Part shown: piece after piece, positions 7,073-8,497 of the stretch
How the letters are laid out: every line of letters starts with the position of its first letter
How positions within the stretch are numbered: the first letter of the stretch is position 1
Made by a program: the position numbers and the translations under genes
The notes under the pieces: generated by a model
What the model was told of the DNA's origin: nothing
Seen by the model: the letters and a program-made list of their open reading frames with translations, nothing else
Database searches by the model: none
Assembly (NCBI GenBank): GCA_036397475.1
Contig: DASWIV010000250.1
Location: 1 to 8,497, forward strand
DNA from: DASWIV01 sp036397475
GTDB taxonomy: Bacteria > JAJVIF01 > JAPKYR01
Length of the DNA: 8,497 nt
Direction: 5' to 3'

Positions 7073-8251
7073 ATGGTCCTTCGATTCAGCCTGATATTGG
7101 TGTTGATAATTGCCGGACTGGCTTTTTCCGGTTGCGGTTCGGAGCAAGCTGTCGCTCCGCCTGTAAAATCCAGCGTCAAAACGACGGCTGGCTCAACCCA
7201 TAAAATGATGGGCTATTACCAGTTCACGATAATTCCGGAGCAAAAAACAATCGAAGCTGTTCCAATAAGAACCGGGAATTTCCATTTAAATCTTGTATCG
7301 TTCCTCGAACCTCCGGCCGGACTCAATCTCGCGGTGGATCAGGTTGTCGATTTTACTCCCGGACTGCTGACTGTAGATATCGCGATCACAAATCCATATC
7401 AATGGCTGGAGTACGCGGTCGGATTCGATGTCTGCGGAATTGTGATAACCCACGGAAGCGAGACTTATCCGCTGTTTACAAATTTGCATTATCCTGGCGG
7501 GGATGACGTTCGACTGAATAATCCCGATGGATTCACCCGATGGTGGAATCCGGTCGAATTTCCCGTAAATGATCAGGTTGCGCATAAGAGTTATGTTGAC
7601 GGCCTTCTGGGCACTCCACATTCTGTCGCCTCATACGATGCGGAGTTGAATCCATACAAATATTTCGCCACGGAAATTCAGAATCCGGACGATGGGCTCG
7701 ATGTTCTGGATCCGGCGAACCGGGGTGCGCTTCTTCCGGGAACCACATGCGTTCGCCGCTACGAGATAGCGTACAATCCTGGAAACCTGGTATTTAATTA
7801 TGTTATCGACGCCAGCTGGACCGCACCGGATTTTTCAAACCCACCGGTATCCCTGGATGACTTTCCAGTCACGGCGAACCGTCCGGAAGCGTACAGGATC
7901 GAGATCCACAATATAAACAACACCCTGAAATGGAATGAATCCATGCAGCAGGCGTCCGGGAAATTGTCGATGTCCGTTTATGTGTGGGATTGGCAGAATC
8001 CGGGCGATAACCTGGTCTGCGCGTATTCCAATGATGACCAGGTACTTCAGGTCTGCAGTTTCTTCCCCACCGGGGGGACTTCGCAATACTCCATTTACGA
8101 TTTCGATCTGCCGCCGACTCAACTCAGTACCGCGGACGATTTTCTGATGTGGATACAGGTCGACAGCAAGACCATGGGCTATGACGGATTCATCGACTTC
8201 GAGCTTCAGAACGTGTATTTCCCGGAAATGATATCTGTCGAGGCGGAGTGA
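7073..8251 (+). CDS. Short surface lipoprotein made only of the shared N-terminal domain
   Basis: The 392-aa product has a signal peptide (hydrophobic 6-19, FSGC) with Cys21 as the lipidation site and Gly22 at +2, then a polar linker to about 45. The rest is the shared domain: FLEPP (77-81), ITNPYQWLEY (105-114), GFDVCG (117-122), DGFTRWWNPVEF (152-163), LNPYKYFAT (192-200), RRYEIAYNPG (228-237), NYVIDASWTAP (242-252), DFPVTAN (263-269), SGKLSMSVYVWDW (295-307) and a final VDSKTMGYDGF (363-373). Against the two larger paralogues it stops at the end of this domain, so it defines the natural boundary of the module; nothing suggests truncation. ATG 7073 has a good ribosome site. No terminator follows before the next gene, 51 nt downstream. 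Function unknown; being lipid-anchored, it most likely acts at the envelope or cell surface. Confidence 0.92.
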   Translation: MVLRFSLILVLIIAGLAFSGCGSEQAVAPPVKSSVKTTAGSTHKMMGYYQFTIIPEQKTIEAVPIRTGNFHLNLVSFLEPPAGLNLAVDQVVDFTPGLLTVDIAITNPYQWLEYAVGFDVCGIVITHGSETYPLFTNLHYPGGDDVRLNNPDGFTRWWNPVEFPVNDQVAHKSYVDGLLGTPHSVASYDAELNPYKYFATEIQNPDDGLDVLDPANRGALLPGTTCVRRYEIAYNPGNLVFNYVIDASWTAPDFSNPPVSLDDFPVTANRPEAYRIEIHNINNTLKWNESMQQASGKLSMSVYVWDWQNPGDNLVCAYSNDDQVLQVCSFFPTGGTSQYSIYDFDLPPTQLSTADDFLMWIQVDSKTMGYDGFIDFELQNVYFPEMISVEAE

Positions 8252-8257
8252 TATACT
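8249..8257 (+). promoter_or_regulatory. Candidate extended -10 promoter for the DRTGG-domain gene
   Basis: TGATATACT fits the extended -10 pattern TGnTATAAT with one mismatch. The TG comes from the TGA stop of the preceding gene. No good -35 box sits 17 nt upstream, which extended -10 promoters tolerate. Predicted transcription would start near 8264, leaving a leader of about 40 nt. Readthrough from the lipoprotein gene remains an alternative. Confidence 0.35.
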
Positions 8258-8288
8258 TTAAACCTGACTTTAACCACTGTTTCATCCC

Positions 8289-8294
8289 GGGGGA
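8289..8294 (+). promoter_or_regulatory. Shine-Dalgarno site of the DRTGG-domain gene
   Basis: GGGGGA lies 8 nt before ATG 8303, a strong, normally spaced ribosome site that fixes this start. Confidence 0.7.
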
Positions 8295-8302
8295 TTTATC
8301 GA

Positions 8303-8497
8303 ATGAAAGTTTCCGAATTACAGAAAAAAATCGGGCTTGATCTGCTCAACGAGATGCACGACCAGGAAATTTCCGGTGTTTTTATCTCCGATATGGTTTC
8401 GGATATAATAGCCGGGATGCAGCCTGGAAGCCTGCTCGTCACGATTCAGACCGCCCACAATCTGATCGCGACCGCCAACCTTGCCGACGCCGCGGCG
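8303..8497 (+). CDS. N-terminal part of a DRTGG-domain protein
   Basis: Sixty-five codons are present and the gene runs off the right edge. The start MKVSELQKKIGLDLL, then ISGVFISDMVSDIIAGMQPG (23-42), LLVTIQTAHN (44-53) and a following Ala-rich helix match the small stand-alone DRTGG-domain proteins of about 110-120 aa as I remember them: G-V/G-x-x-S-D-L/M-L/V-S-D, a P/E-G turn, then a TIQTHxN strand. In many anaerobes these genes sit beside serine-kinase-like (anti-sigma), PHP-domain and [FeFe]-hydrogenase or NADH-dehydrogenase-like genes. That is family knowledge and is not shown here. The product is cytoplasmic with no signal peptide. The family's biochemical role is not established. It looks functionally unrelated to the lipoproteins and may begin a different gene cluster. 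Confidence 0.8.
   Translation, partial: MKVSELQKKIGLDLLNEMHDQEISGVFISDMVSDIIAGMQPGSLLVTIQTAHNLIATANLADAAA

Overview
The window reads entirely on the + strand. It carries the 3' end of one gene, five complete genes and the 5' end of a seventh. Three of the complete genes, and probably the truncated first one, encode surface lipoproteins with lipobox-type N-termini. The lipobox signals, with no Asp after the lipidated Cys, together with long secreted beta-rich proteins, suggest a diderm (Gram-negative-type) bacterium. Base composition is balanced and intergenic DNA is AT-rich. I cannot assign a phylum from the sequence; the unfamiliar lipoproteins suggest an uncultured or poorly described lineage.

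Layout. Positions 2-172: C-terminus of a secreted beta-sandwich protein, closed by a strong terminator (197-225). Positions 417-2963: an 848-aa lipoprotein whose C-terminus resembles that of the truncated neighbour, followed by a second strong terminator (3004-3031). Positions 3335-6963: a probable three-gene operon of a cytoplasmic HEAT-repeat protein, an overlapping 772-aa lipoprotein with a C-terminal PQQ-type beta-propeller, and a small DUF2752-type membrane protein 19 nt further on. Positions 7073-8251: a 392-aa lipoprotein consisting of little more than the shared domain. Positions 8303 to the window end: the start of a DRTGG-domain protein, probably with its own promoter.

The main observation is that the 848-, 772- and 392-aa lipoproteins share the same roughly 350-residue N-terminal region. 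Its ordered signature motifs are FL[QE]PP, GFDVxG, DG[YF]TRWxN..EF, NPYKYFA, W.xP and DFP..AN, then a 'DW/NW' strand. I do not recognise this as a named family. The paralogues differ in what follows: IPT/TIG-like, FN3-like and jelly-roll-like modules in the first, a propeller in the second, and nothing in the third. The window therefore looks like an expanded family of modular surface lipoproteins with a common N-terminal scaffold. Ligand, partner and function cannot be read from the sequence.

I saw no tRNA, rRNA, CRISPR array, insertion sequence or minus-strand gene.
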